From the NCBI GenBank assembly GCA_019096155.1, contig JAHCVI010000002.1, forward strand, positions 248,001 through 312,000: a stretch of DNA of 64,000 bases, written 5' to 3'. The notes beneath the pieces were generated by a model. It was given only the letters and a program-made list of their open reading frames with translations, had not been told where the DNA came from and searched no databases. The position numbers and the translations under genes were made by a program. Below are positions 11,510 through 23,598 of this stretch, piece by piece. Each line of letters begins with the position of its first letter. Positions within the stretch are counted from its first letter, which is position 1. This DNA comes from Staphylotrichum longicolle (Eukaryota; Ascomycota; Sordariomycetes; Sordariales; Chaetomiaceae).

Positions 11510-12803
11510 TCAGATACCACGGAAGGTCTCCTGGTGCGACTTCACGCTGTTGCGCCTCTCGCGGTGGTGGCCGTGGTCCTCATGCTCGAGGACAGGGCCG
11601 CCGACGTGCTTCTGCAGGACCGAAGGAGGGACCTGGGCAGCGTCGGTGGGATCGCGGTACGTCGATGTGTTGCCAGATCTGGTGAGTGCTGGGTTAGTCC
11701 TCTGTTTCCGAGTACCCAAAGATGCGAGCCGGGGAAGGGTGGGCGCCTGTCTGCATTGTACTGGACAGCATACTTACTTACTGGTAGGTCCTGTTGCCTC
11801 CCATGGTCTTGCTACCATCGAGGTCAGAGTCGACGCGGGGGTCCAGCTTGTTGGCCATGTCGCTCTTGTGGGGGCCAGCCGTGTTGTGGGCAGGGCCGGG
11901 GCCGGAGCCAATGCCGCTCACACCGTGGGTGCCGTGGGCGCCACGGCCGTCGCGGTCAGAGTCGACGCGGGGGTCGGCAGCGTTGGCCATGCGGCTGCTG
12001 TGGGGGCCATAGGTACCCTCAGGAGCGCCGTGGGTGCCAGTCATGCCAGTGGTGTGGTGAGTGGAAGAGCCGATGCCGGAGCCGATGCCAGCGGCAGTGC
12101 CGGTGTGGTGGGTGGCGCCGCCGTAGCCAGCGCCGGTGCCGGTGCCAACGGTGCGCGAGTTGTCGCGGTCCGAGTCGACACGGGGGTCCATGGCGTTGGC
12201 GATGCGGCTGCTGTGGGGGCCGTGGGTGCCCTCGGCGGAGCCGGTGCCGTAGCCGGTGCTGCCAGCGCCGTAGCCAGTGCTGCCGAACTCTCCGTGGCCG
12301 GCGGTGCGGCCAGTGCCAACGGTGCGCGAGTTATCGCGGTCCGAGTCGACACGGGGATCCATCGCGTTGGCGACGCGGCTGCTGTGGGGACCGTGGGTGC
12401 CCTCGGCGGAGCCGGTGCTGTAGCCGGTGCTGCCGGCGCCGTAGCCAGTGCTGCCGAACTCTCCGTGGCCGGCGGTGCGGCCAGTGCCTACGGTCCGCGA
12501 GTTGTCGCGGTCAGAGTCGACGCGGGGGTCCATCGCGTTGGCGACCCGGCTGCTGTGGGGGCCGTGTGTGCCCTCAGCGGTGCCAGTGCTGTAGCCAGCG
12601 ACGCCGACGCCGGTGTGTGTGCCAGTGGTGTGTGTGCCGGTGCGGCCGGTGCCGACGGTGCTGGAGTGGTCCCGGTCAGAGTCGACGCGGGGGTCCATAG
12701 CGTTGGCGGTCCGGGTGTTGTGGGGGCCATGGGTACCCTCAGGCTCGCTGTGGTGCTTGTCGCCGTGGACAGCCTCCTTGATCTTGTTGACGATGCCAGA
12801 CAT
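11510..12803 (-). CDS. DPRVDSD-repeat protein (fungal-specific, function unknown)
   Basis: Two exons (12803-11782, 11678-11510; donor GTAAGT) encode 396 residues. Repeated modules carry the cores GPHSSRVANAMDPRVDSDRD and RTVGTGRTAGHGEFGSTGYG, with six copies of DPRVDSD in total, the last being DPRVDSDLDGS. The protein is highly hydrophilic, Gly/His/Thr-rich and probably disordered. The C-terminal exon is conserved in style (STYRDPTDAAQVPPSVLQKHVGG, then His/Glu-rich). There is no signal peptide and no membrane segment. Proteins with this motif are widespread in filamentous fungi and often labelled 'cell surface protein' without strong evidence. A stress- or spore-protective role is only my inference from the hydrophilic repeats. 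The large open frame on the opposite strand is a shadow of the GC-rich repeats. Confidence 0.85.
11940..12740 (-). repeat. Intragenic coding repeats of the DPRVDSD protein
   Basis: At least two near-identical units show a 171-nt (57-codon) period, for example the segments starting near 12221 and 12392, and are flanked by more divergent copies. Each unit encodes GTHGPHSSR.ANAMDPRVDSDRD plus a Gly-rich linker. High DNA identity between the central copies suggests recent duplication or gene conversion. Confidence 0.8.
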
Positions 12804-12954
12804 GTTGATGGTTTATGTGTTGTTGTGTTTAAGTGGTTGGTGGTTGGTGGTTGAGTGGTTGCTTGAAAGCTTTGAAGCTGAGTGTTTGGATTGTGTTGTT
12901 GTTTGTGTGATGATGGATCTGAAAATGCTTCTGTTGGAGGAAGAGGGAGAGGTC

Positions 12955-12960
12955 CTTATA
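12955..12960 (-). promoter_or_regulatory. Candidate TATA box of the DPRVDSD-repeat gene
   Basis: On the minus strand this reads GATATAAGGACC about 150 bp upstream of the ATG at 12803. The position and sequence fit a TATA element of a strongly expressed gene. It is inferred from sequence only. Confidence 0.5.
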
Positions 12961-14356
12961 TCCCTCGAGGAGCCCGAGCCCTCCTTCCGCTCTCTGGGCA
13001 GCTTGGACGGCATGTTGGGCAAGCCTGGCCGTTGAGTCGTTGTCGTGTCGTCAATGGCATCATCTGGGCCGGTTTCATCAACGGCAGTACGTACTCGTCC
13101 AAGGCCCAGAGGTCGCTTTTCTGCACAGTTCAGGCGTGGAGGGACTTGGACAGGGCTTCCGACGCGGCCCATTACCTCATCGACGTCATTGTTGCATGCA
13201 GGTGCCTCTGCAAGCAGCTGCGAACTGGAGAATGCCGCAGACTGCCCAGGCACAAGAGCGGGTACGACTTCTCCACATTCTAAAAACGGGACGAGTTCAA
13301 GCCACCCGTTGTGGACACGAAAGCTGTGATGCTCAAGCATTGGCGTCATCCGAAGGCAAGCGAGCGGATGGCCTTGTGGCTGGTGACGTCCCTTTGCCAA
13401 GATTCTGCCCACTCCCCGCACCGCGATGAGCGCATCTTCGCCCACGTGTGCCATCTGCAACGCCCTGAGCGGGCCACTGAACGAACATCCTGCGCCACAC
13501 GTCCAGACTCTCGCCTTCTTTCTGCCTTCTTTCAGCTCATCACACTTGAAGCGTGGAATCTAACCGCGCCAGTGCCTGTTTGATCATCTGGTGGATCTTC
13601 AGGAAGTGCTCTCCTGCACAGCTCCTTCGTTCCGTCATTTTACCCCACAAATTGGCCCCGTATCGGTACGGAGCCCCTGACGTCACATGCCCAGCCATCG
13701 CGGGAAGCAGCCAGACCACATGCCTTGCAGCAAGGGCTTCGCAACTCACAGGCTGTGCGGAGTCTTGCATGTCCAGGGACAGGGGACGACTTCATGCCAC
13801 TCAGTTTGCTCCATCCCTTGGCAGCCGGTGAGCCAGACTCAACAGACAACGCAAGCCTCGTGATCGCCATCGTAACTGGCATCGTGTCTCTTTTTCTGCC
13901 CAGGACCAGCATCACGGCATGACTCGGCAGTGGTGTAGGATGAAGAGGGGTCTTGCCTGGGCTCTTATTCTTCAAGTCACTCAGCATGATGGGATTGCAT
14001 TTCCAGCTTGCTTGACATTGCAAAATACTTGGCAACATTGGCGGTCGACGATAGGAAAGCAATTCAAACAGGGACAATGATAGCCAAACATTGAAGATGA
14101 TGATAGGAGAGCCCACTCCCGCCCCAACAAGGGAACAGCACAACCGGGAACAACACAACCGAGAGGAGACATTAAGAGACATTACAGGATTAGGAAAAAT
14201 CGAGATATATTCAACAAAAAGAAACGCGGTACATGGCAATAGGGTATCACAAAACAGGACAAAGCACGTGCAGACCCACCGCCAATGTGTAAAGTACACA
14301 AGCGGCGGGACGGATTGTGCTGCGAGGGCCTAGGGTAGGGTTTTCGATGGCGGCAC
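12961..14356. other. Intergenic region without recognised gene
   Basis: About 1.4 kb between the DPRVDSD gene promoter and the 3' end of the MARVEL gene. Open frames on both strands (up to ~220 codons, 13640-14299) lack motifs or splice logic. A small direct repeat of the ACAACACAACCG type occurs at 14136-14160. Confidence 0.45.
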
Positions 14357-15014
14357 TTAGACGCGCGAGCGGTACCAGCGGCGGCGGCGGTAGGGGCCAT
14401 CAACCGGGGCGGTGTGACGGCGGACCCAGTAAATGCTATTCCATCAATCAGCATGCTTTGTTCACTTCTTCCCCCGCGCAAGGTCAAAATGGTTGAAGAG
14501 GAACACTCACCCGAGAATGGCGCTCACAAGCCAGCAGATGGCGCTGAGGAACGCAAAGGCAATGGTAGCCTTCCACTGGGCGCACGACGCGGTGCCGTTG
14601 AATCCGATTCCGTCCCAGTCAAAGACGTAGCTGGCAGCCCAATACAGTCAGCATCCGAGTCGTCGTCCACTCAACCTCACTCTTTTCCTGGAGCATAAAA
14701 ACTAAAAGATCTCAAACTCACCCGCAGTTGCCACCCAGCCAGTCGACGAGCAGGCCAAAGGCGACAAACCAGGCCACGCTGATGACCAGGTCGGCCGGCC
14801 AGTGGATGAAGGAGCCGCTGAAGGGGACGAGCCAGATGATGGCGAACAGGATCGACACGCCGGCAACCACCTCGGTGTAGATGAAGCGCCCGAGCTGCCA
14901 CGAGTCGGCGCCGCGGACGGCGTGCAGGTAGTCGCCGTTGAGGCCCGCCACAATGGCGGCAAAGGCCAACTCCGCGAGTCGGAGGATGATGGAGAAGAGA
15001 TCTGCGAGAATCAT
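14357..15014 (-). CDS. MARVEL/Nce102-type four-helix membrane protein
   Basis: Three exons (15014-14722, 14630-14511, 14435-14357; both donors GTGAGT) encode 163 residues. There are four hydrophobic segments, roughly residues 4-25 (LFSIILRLAELAFAAIVAGL), 45-65, 72-95 and 118-140 (TIAFAFLSAICWLVSAILG). They are followed by a short basic cytosolic tail (RRRRWYRSRV). The segment arrangement, with an extracellular loop containing Cys before helix 4, fits fungal MARVEL-domain proteins related to Nce102. Those act in plasma-membrane domain (eisosome) organisation and non-classical export. The exact subfamily cannot be assigned from sequence alone. Confidence 0.75.
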
Positions 15015-15765
15015 GGTGTCGTCTTTGACTGTTTCCTTTTCGGGTAACGGTCTAGTTGGTGGTGAGCCTGGCGCGGCGTGTCACTTGGGAGCCGTTTGGG
15101 GCAGTGGATTATTGAAGTGAGCTTTAGCTTTCTGGAGTGGTCTGAGACATGCTATCGACTTTCAGAAGTGGAGGAGGCAGTTGGCATGGCTATATACCTG
15201 GGTATCACAACCGGCACAGCGCTGGTGTTACGAAAAGCTGGGAGTCACACCTTTCGTCGTCATCAACCTGCTCCCTCTGGCTTTGCAGCAAACTGAACGA
15301 GCGATCGCCAACCAGCAGCGTCTTGAGATTGGTTCACCACCAGACGTCATCTTGGCCAGCCGTTACACGACCCTGTTTTCCCTACGGCACCTCACACGTG
15401 TCAGACAGCCCATTCAGAAAGAGTGAGGGCATCCAAACCATATGAGTGGCTGCGGCCGATGCCCCTGATGGCCGGGAGGTGGAGGGGCTGGCGGGATGAT
15501 GTCATGTGGCGTCGACAGCATCCTGCAACAATCACCAGCCCTGAAGCTTGATCTTGGCATCATGCCAATGGCGCGATGAACGACAATCAGGAAAGAAAAC
15601 TATTGGGTCAAACTGCCTAAACGAAGCAACATGGAGCGGCGAATGAGCAACCGTAGAGAAAGAAATTCGAGCAGCCTTACCAGTGATATTCGTCCGCTGG
15701 ATTACAAACGCAATTATCCGAGTCCTCGCTCTGAAAAGAACACAACAACGGGTAGGAAACAGAAC
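15015..15765. other. Promoter of MARVEL gene and 3' flank of HAM1-like gene
   Basis: A 750-bp tandem spacer holding the MARVEL-gene promoter. Apart from the TATA-like element nothing distinctive is seen. Confidence 0.45.
15191..15196 (-). promoter_or_regulatory. Candidate TATA box of the MARVEL-type gene
   Basis: The minus strand reads CAGGTATATAGCC about 175 bp upstream of the ATG at 15014. It is a good TATA-like element in an otherwise GC-rich spacer. Inferred only. Confidence 0.45.
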
Positions 15766-18056
15766 TCAAGTGAGCATCGTCGCCTGGACATCAAAGATAC
15801 TATTCCGCCACCCATCCTGCTCGTTCTCGCGGATCCTCTGCGGAGCCTGCGTCGCCTCGTCCCTCCAAAGCTTGACGATACTGCCCGGCGCATAAACGCC
15901 CTCAAAGACGCCATACCCGGGCTGCCCTACACCCACGCGAGCGTAGAGATCCGGGTCATCAGGCGGCGTCAGCCTCGCCAGGACGGCCTTGAAGAAGGTC
16001 TTTAGGTCGTCTGGGTCGGCAATGCGCGTAGCCCGGAGCCTCTCCCGCGCGTAGAGCAGTTCGCGGTTGGCGAAATGCAAGGCTTCCGCGATGGCCGCCG
16101 CCACCTTCATTTCCATGGTCTTCCGGATAATGGGTTTCAGAAGGGGCTTGAAGAGCCAGGCGAAGAAGCTGAACTTGCTTCTTCGGAGCGTATAGTTGAG
16201 CTTGTGGATGCGCACTTTGACGCGCCTGAGGGTGAGGATCTTCTCCATCCTGTCTCTGCCGACTTCGAGGTCCAGCTGGACGTCGAGGCCCCTTTCGTCA
16301 AGGGCGAAGGATGCTATGCCCTCGTCCGCGAGCCGGAGGAGGCCTGAATGTGCACGAAGCCAGAAACCAATCTCTTCTCCACGGATGGATAGCCCATCTA
16401 TGCTGACCCTGACCAGTGTCTTGACGGCCGAGGTGGTGCGGAATCTGGCCTTGCGAATCTCAACGTCGTTGAGCGTCTCAACGCGGAGTTTGTAGGGGAA
16501 GAATGAGGTGTGGTTGATGGTGATGCCGGGCTCGAGAATCAGGTTCTCAAGCAAAAGATCCACCTGGGGCGTGGCGACCTCCAATCTGGGGATCGGGACA
16601 TAGTTGATTGACTGGATCAGTAGCGGGACAAACACGTTGATCGAGTCTGCCAAAAGGTCGGTATTAGCGTAGTGATGTTTTGGCGAGAGGATCTTGCCGA
16701 TGATACTGGATGTCTTGATGAGTGAGGCCACATCCTTGTCCCTCAGCACCGAGTGGACAGTCGACTGCAGCGAAGACAACAGCCCGTCGACATCGTCCCG
16801 CAAGGAAGAGCGCGAGGAGAGCTGCTTTGACTGAGCCCGAAGCTCCTGAAACCGCTCTTCGGCGTGGTCAAAAAACGACGGGTCCGTAAACATGTCTTGA
16901 AGCGCGTTGCCCAGTTGGTTGACCAGGTCCTCAAAGTGTGGATCCTCGCGGCCATGGTCCATGACGGCCTTGAAACGCTTCTCCAGCTCCTCCCATTCCT
17001 TCGCTTCGCCAAATGACCGGAGGAAAAGCCAGAAATTCCGCAGGGCTCGGTCCGTCTCGGGGTTGCGGTCAACATCCTCATCGGCCGCCTGGAGCGTGTC
17101 GCGGGCAATGCGGGAGTAGACCATGGCGTAGCGTTTGAGGAGGAGCGACAAGGTCGAGACCGAGTCCGAGTAGTCGCGGCGGCGGCGGAGGTTCACCACG
17201 GTGTCCTTCAATCGGCGGATCATGGTGCCCTTCTCCGGCCCTTCCAATTTCTGCACGATGCTGTTTTCGGCCTCGTCGACCACGGTGGACGCGGTCCCGG
17301 TCAAGACCTCGGAGAACTCGGTGGTCTGGTCAACGAGATCCTGCTTCGAGGGGGGACTCTGCGAGCCATTGCGCGGCCGTTTCACCGAGTTTTGCTCCTC
17401 AGGAGAAGGCTCGAGACGCTTGCCGGCCTCCTTGGACGCTTCGGACAAAGCAAAGGCCGTGTCTTTGAAGACTTCGCGGGCCACAACATCAAGATCGCCA
17501 AGAAACAAGCGGAAATCAGAGTTGGTCAGGAGCAAGGAGCCAACGGTCTGGAGGCTGCTGTACACTAATATCCCTGTCAGCGCCCACACATACATGCACA
17601 CAACTGCGATGCATATCGGTACGCACCTGCCGCCCTGTCGGCTTTCACCTTGGCCTTGGTGGCCCGCTCGGCAATGTGCTCCATGTCGACCGACACCCTC
17701 GCCTTGGATAGGTACCAGATAAAGTCCTGGATCTGGTCGTTGGCGTTCTTGTGCTGCAAGAGCTCGATCAGCTGCTTGATCCACTGCTTGGTGTAGTGCA
17801 CCAGGGCCTGGCCCGAGTCGCTCAGCTGGGTATTGTCCGGGTTGAGCATGTCGGCGGCAAGCAGAGTGCGGAGACTGATGATGGCCTGCTCGTTGGACGG
17901 CATGTAACCCTTGGACAGGGCGCGCAGCATCTGGTAGGTGTGCAGCTTCTGGTGCACGCGGCGTTGGAGTGAGGTCTCATCGTTGTATTGTGGGAGCAGC
18001 GGCTCCTGCTCCTCTGACCTCCGGCGGTGGCCCGACCCAAAGCATGAGGAGAACAT
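15766..18056 (-). CDS. HAM1-like (HAM1_N/HAM1_C) lipid-binding-type protein
   Basis: Two exons (18056-17627 and 17564-15766; donor GTGCGT, acceptor ATTAG) encode 742 residues. The start MFSSCFGSG, the EEQEPLLPQYNDET motif and the helical block LQRRVHQKLHTYQMLRALSKGYMPS are hallmarks of the fungal HAM1-like family. A helical middle follows with charged patches (EEQNSVKRPRNGSQSPPSKQ linker). The C-terminal part has alternating strand-like segments (INVFVPLLIQSINYVPIPRLE, VDLLLENLILEPGI) ending in a basic segment KFSFFAWLFKPLLKPIIRK. This last part is reminiscent of tubular lipid-binding (TULIP/BPI-like) folds. The N-terminal Cys near residue 5 could be lipidated. No member of the family has a role I can state with certainty, so the lipid-binding idea is an inference. 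Confidence 0.8.
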
Positions 18057-19362
18057 GGTGACCCGACGATTCCTGTGTTGCTAGAGGATTGGTGAGTTAA
18101 TAGGACGCATCGGCTTCCTTCCCTCAACAACTCAATCCGCTCTCAGACGCTGCTCAGGGAACCAAGCAATGTGAGCAGCAAAGTTCTGAGCGCTGTTCCG
18201 TGCTCGAGAACTGAGAGCACCGGGCTGAACAGACACAGGAAATACAGGTATACTGGATCGTGGCCTTGCCATGCTACCTACGATCGTGGTTGTCATTTTT
18301 GGTGTGGTTGGCTGGTGTTTGGGAAGCTCAGGTAACGATGACGTCGTGACATCCTTGATTGCATCCTCCCCTGGATAGCATGCCAAGCCACATGCAGATG
18401 CGCACTAGCCACAGCTTTCGGAAGCTCTTCCAGTCTCGGTGGCTTCGAGCCTCACCCAGCGTAGGTCCTCTACTTGGGCAAAGCAGAACAAGTCAGTTGC
18501 TCGCCGATCCTGTTATTTACGCCACAAAACCAGAACGCGCCATTCTCTCATGTTCGAGAGGCACCATGCCACCTCAGCGAGCTCAGCGAAGCTCAGCTCC
18601 CAAGGTCAGCACAGCCACAGTTTTCTCCAATCTGTGGACCCCATCCTGTGGCCGCCCAGGACTGCTGGGAGGGTGGGGTGCTCGCGTGGCATCGAATCAC
18701 ACTGCAGGCAGCGCCTGGTGACGTCTCCCTGTGACTGGAGGCCTGTTCACCTCAGGCACCGCGCGATTGGGGGCATTTCGTACCTGACATTCAATCGTAT
18801 CCCGCACATGGTAGTGGGTAAAAATGTGGCATCAAGAACCCGGCCACAACTTTGCGAAACGCATCGGATTGGAGTTGTTCCCATCGAGTCCCATGTGAAT
18901 CAGCAGCGGAATCCGGCACTGCTCTGTGGGGCACGCCGTGCAAAACATCCACGCACCAATCCCTCAATCCACAAATGCCCTTGACCACGGGATTGTATCG
19001 TCAGTAATCCGCGCTCGCCGACTCGGCATTCGGGCACTGCCACGCTTGCCTTTTCTTGGCTCTTATACTCGCCCAGTTCAGAGTACAACCACTGGCTTGA
19101 CTCTTGTTACGCTTCAGCAGGCCGCACGAGTGGCGTATTGGCATTTTGTCAGGCTGATCGCTGCCACTTCGGCCCAAGCTTCTGCGTCACCTCCCACCAA
19201 GCCCAAACCACTGTTCTGTTTCCCCTGCCGCCTTGCCAAGCCTCCCCCGCGGCAAACCCTCGACATCATCGCCAGCGGATATCCTGGTCCGCAAGCCCAC
19301 GCAGGCTTCCGTCGTACCCACCAATTTCAGTTCGCGGTTTTCGACAGCATAGATTTTCTGAT
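18057..19362. promoter_or_regulatory. Divergent intergenic region, HAM1-like / patatin-like genes
   Basis: 1.3 kb between two divergent start codons, so it should contain both promoters. No clear TATA, repeat or RNA gene is visible. Confidence 0.45.
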
Positions 19363-21401
19363 ATGGATATGGATTCAAACGGGCTCAAACGCAAGGACAC
19401 GACAAAGGGCCCGCCTCTGCGCATCCTGTCACTCGGTATGTGTTCACCAAAAACTGCCCAGCGCGCCGCATCCAAGTAACTGACTCGTCGCCAGATGGCG
19501 GGGGCGTACGCGGCTACTCCATGTTTCTGATCCTCCAGGAGCTTATGCACCGGACCTTTGTCGAAATTGAAGGGCGCGCACCGCGACGATCCGAGATCCC
19601 AAAGCCATGCGACCATTTCGACCTCATCGTCGGCACCGGCACCGGCGGCCTCATCGCCCTGATGCTCGGCCGGTTGCGCCTCGACATTGAGACGTGCAAG
19701 GAGCTGTACGTCCGCCTGACCCGCATGGTGTTCGAGACCGACAAGACCATCGCCGGCATCCCGTATCGCTCGACCCTGTTCAAGGCGACGAAGCTGGAGG
19801 AGGCCATCAAGGAATGCGTCATGGAACACACGGTCTACGAGAAGGAGGGCAACGACGGCTCCGAGGCCGGAAGCACCCACAACCCCTTGAGCCCCATTTC
19901 GCGCTCGAGCGCAGCGAATCCGAGGAGGAATCCCAGCAACGCGAGCGTCGTGAGCTTCAGCGCGAGGAGTCCCAGTGCCCAAGCCGCTAGACCCGCATTT
20001 TCCCGCTGGGGGAATCCCAACGCTCGCCTGTATGACGAGAGGGAAAACCGAACCAAGACGTGAGTTCCCCCGCTTCCTCCCATATTCTTCGGTTTTGTTT
20101 TTCCTTCTCAATGTTCGATATGACTGACTCCTGCCATCAGTGCTGTTACTGCCGTTTACAAAGGGACCTCGAGGGGCGGGGCGCCCGCCATGCTGCGCTC
20201 CTATGACTCGAGGCGTGAACCCGCCCCCGAGTTTGACTGCAAGATTTGGGAGGCCGGCCGGGCGACTTGCGCCATAGGCCTCGCTTTCAAGCCCATCCAG
20301 ATTGGGCAGTCGGTATTTCACGACGATGGCGCGGGGAATTTCAACCCGTCTATCACGGCGCTTGACGAGGCCGTGGTGAACGAGTGGCCGGGACGTGAGG
20401 TCGGCGTCTTCATCAGTGTCGGGACTGGAAAGCGGCCCAAGGGTAGCGACGCGAACTCGTCTCTGTGGTATGAGGGCTTCCTCGGCGAGTTCGCCGATGC
20501 GAGGAGGAAGTTGATTGCCAAGATCGAGGGTTGCGAAAAGATCCACGAGCAGCTGAAGAGGGAACACCTGACGCGGCGCGGGGTCAATATCGAGAACTAT
20601 TACCGGTTGAACGTCGAGGTGGGCGTGGGCGAGTTTGGTATGAACGAGTGGAACCGGCTGTCCGACATCAGCACGAACACCAGGAGGTACCTCGCCAGGG
20701 AGGAGGAGCAGAAGATAGTGCAGGGCTCGTCAGCAAAGTTGGCCAAGATCCACTTTGCGAAGCAGAGGTGGGAGCGCCTCAGCCTGGCAGCCCCCGACGT
20801 GGCACAAATGGTGCCCGATATAGCACTGCCCCTGGCCGTGGAGCTGCCGGGAGACATACCCGCGTTCCCGCTGCCTCGCACCCCGCCGAGCAGACAGTCC
20901 TATGAGTCGGGCCACGACATGTTGCCCGTGCGCGGTACCTCGCCGTCGCCAAGGAGCTCTGGCGAGCCTCCACGACAGTCCCCAAACCTGAAACAGCTGC
21001 CGTATCCCGCTGCGCCTCCTCCCGTGGTGCCCCCGCCAGCACCGCCCGGCCGCCATGCTAAGCCATCCGGAGTTACCAGCCCTATCCGAAACGAGATTGC
21101 GGCTGACGACTCGGACCGCCTGGTCGTCAACGCCCCGACGCCGTCACAGTACCGGACTGCTGCAGGGACCGACAAGATCGCGATCGTGGCTCCAGACGAC
21201 CACCCCAGGCGTTTCGAGGACCCCGCTCTGCAGCCGGCGCCATTGCGGACAGGGCCGCCGCCGTTGCCGCCCAAGACGCCGCTCCCAGAGCACCAGGCGA
21301 CTTATGGTCGGTCATCTGCCCCCGTGCTGCCTTATCCTCATGATGATGAAGCGCCGCCGGTGGTCAACATGGCGAGGAAGCCGAATTACACCGCTAGGTA
21401 G
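19363..21401 (+). CDS. Patatin-like protein with catalytic Ser replaced by Gly
   Basis: Three exons (19363-19435, 19495-20059, 20141-21401) encode 632 residues. The first splice creates the oxyanion-hole motif SLDGGGVRGYS. The nucleophile elbow, normally GxSxG (GTSTGG), reads VGTGTGGLIALML: the Ser position is Gly (codon GGC, 19638-19640). The dyad Asp motif is kept (FHDDGAGNFNP). Family features between them are intact (LETCKELYVRLTR-like helix and AGIPYRSTLFKATKLEEAI). The C-terminal third (after ~residue 430) is Pro-rich and disordered (PPPLPPKTPLP). Active patatins are phospholipases or acyl hydrolases using the Ser-Asp dyad. This copy is therefore probably catalytically dead or altered, perhaps a lineage-wide property of this fungal subfamily. 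Cytosolic; no signal peptide or membrane segment. Confidence 0.82.
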
Positions 21402-23598
21402 GCCCCGCGCCGTCCAAGCGAGGGCTGAAGGTCGCGTGCCGAGGGGCGGTGGCAGTGGTGCGCGCGGCATTGGCCGCATTTCCTTTCATGATTCTCACGA
21501 GAAACGATATCCAGACAATGTTTGCCATGTATATCCCGTCTCTGTTTGCGAACTCGATTTGTTGATACATGGGTTTTGGAGTACGGAGTTGGGTCCGGGT
21601 GGTGATCTCGTTGCTGATGGGTTCAAAGGATACCAATTATAGCAGGGGCAAAGGGGCTGGGTTTCTTATCTGTGGAGGCTTATGGTCCGAAGCTATACGT
21701 AGAACAGCGATTTCATGTTTGATGTTGACGTTTTGTGTTCCCATTGCCGTTCTTGTGCGTCTCGAGTGTTCAGCTGAGGCAGACCTCGGGTGATGCACAA
21801 TCACCCATGCCCATCAGGGGCAAGCTGCCGGGCCTAACCAACTCTTAGCGCAGATCACACCCCGTCCTCCGACCGGTCTGGGCCCGGGGCCTGCGAGCGC
21901 CGCCGTCGAGCCAGCCAATCGCCAGAAATCCGGCCCCTGTCAGTGGGGAAGGCAAGCCAGTCAAGCTTCCCGCTAAATCACAGCGCGGTCCAGTCTGTCG
22001 GTGTCGTTTCAGCGCGGTCAGTCGGGTCCAACACGCAACTTTATTTCGACAGACGCCAGTAGAGCGGGGGCGGAGCGATCTCCTATCTCCAAATCGCGCA
22101 CGGGTGTCGGTACCCAACCCCGAGTTGGGGGGAACCTCAGATGCCTCTAGACAAGTCCAACCCATGGGCAATCATTGATACGCGACGAGGGGAAGATGGA
22201 GGACAACGGTGCCCCCTCGAGCCAGCACTCTGGCGTTGTCCATGAATCGGGGACTGCTACAGGGCTGCGAGAAGAGAGGCTGCAGCCCTGTCATGGTTTA
22301 CTGCGGCCCACCGTGCTCTTCAGCCCTCCGCACCAGCCCCCAGGCTCTGGTGGGGTGGGAGTGGGATGCCCCTATCCATTGGTCCATCGTCGGTCACAGC
22401 TGTCTTGCTCGTCGTTGGCTGTTGCTGATTTCCCCGCGCCTCCAACTCGTCTTGGTCATGCCACGGCCACGGACGCTGGTCCGGAGACGGGCGACTGCCA
22501 CACTCTCATGCCTCTCTCGATCGTCGAACGCCACCACGTCCAGCTTGGACTCTCTGGGTTCCTGGGCACACGGCACTCCCGCGTGGTAGTTCCCAGCTGG
22601 TCGGATCAAAGCCACTTGCCGTGCCGCAAAAAGGCGAGAGTCTGGTGCTGCCACACCACACCCGCATTGCTCGCTCGATCTGGTGACGTTATTCGGTCGT
22701 GATACCATCACGCCGGTTCGGCAAAATGAGAGACTTCGGCGGCGAGCACAGGCGCGCATCAGTATGGGCATGTGCTTTCCGATATTAGGACGTTTTCAGT
22801 TCTCTGTGTCTCCTTGGGCCTGAGAAGCCGTAATGTCAGAGCCTTGTGGGCTACCGTGCAGTGCAAACAGCGTACTCCGCGGACGAATTGGCCTCGTCTC
22901 CGTTTTCGTTCTCGCTTCGGCAGCGTGCTGATTTACGACAACCCTGATCGGTCTTGCAATCCTCCACTCATCTTGGCAGAAGCCATGGCCGGAACTCAGC
23001 TTCTCCGGCACTGGTGTCGCCGCGCGGGCAAGCCACTCACCGCTTGCGGACGGGGGTCAATATGGAAAGCAACTAGCGGCACCGCCTCCGACACATGTGC
23101 CGTGGCCTGCCCGCCATCCACTACCAGGGCCATGACGACTGAGTCTTCGAGTCAGGCATGATGCCAGCTAATCACCTTCAGCTGTCCGGCCATCACCTTG
23201 ACCCCTTGTTCCAAAAATACCACAGTTTTTTGGGTAGAATAGACAGCTCAAAAACTCGACGGGATCCCCGATCTGCCACCGCCGTCGTGTGCGCGACTGC
23301 CCTCCCACCCTCCGATCGCGAAACAAGCTTTTGATTCCTCATACCCCAGCTCAAGCGGCGGCACCGATCCCCCTTGCCCGTCTGAAATACCACCGGCCTC
23401 CAGGGGGCCAGAACCTGCCCGGCTATTCACGCGCTAGTCCAAACGAGTGTCAACTCCGAAGACTTGCATGTTCAGGCCGGGTCGTCCCAGCTTTGTTTGA
23501 GCCCCAAACAGAGCTCTCCCTTATAAGTCAGCCCTACGGTCGCTATCCAATGCAGGTGTCGTCTGGGGACAAACAAGCTCGTCGTCCCCAACAGTGCC
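21402..23598. other. 2.2-kb intergenic region upstream of Zn2Cys6 regulator
   Basis: Downstream flank of the patatin-like gene and probable long 5' region of the next regulator. Open frames here have no motif. No repeat or RNA gene is recognised. Confidence 0.45.

Noticed and set aside
11502..12854. Long plus-strand open frame (~450 codons) opposite the DPRVDSD gene
   Set aside because: It is Gly/Ala/Val repeats created by the complementary strand of GC-rich coding repeats. The minus strand has intron logic, a TATA-like element and a recognised protein family.
13640..14299. Minus-strand open frame of ~219 codons between the repeat-protein and MARVEL genes
   Set aside because: Hydrophobic N-terminus but no domain, no supporting splice sites and no family resemblance.
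19266..20567. Minus-strand open frame of ~430 codons opposite the patatin-like gene
   Set aside because: No motif; it spans introns and exons of a convincing gene on the other strand.
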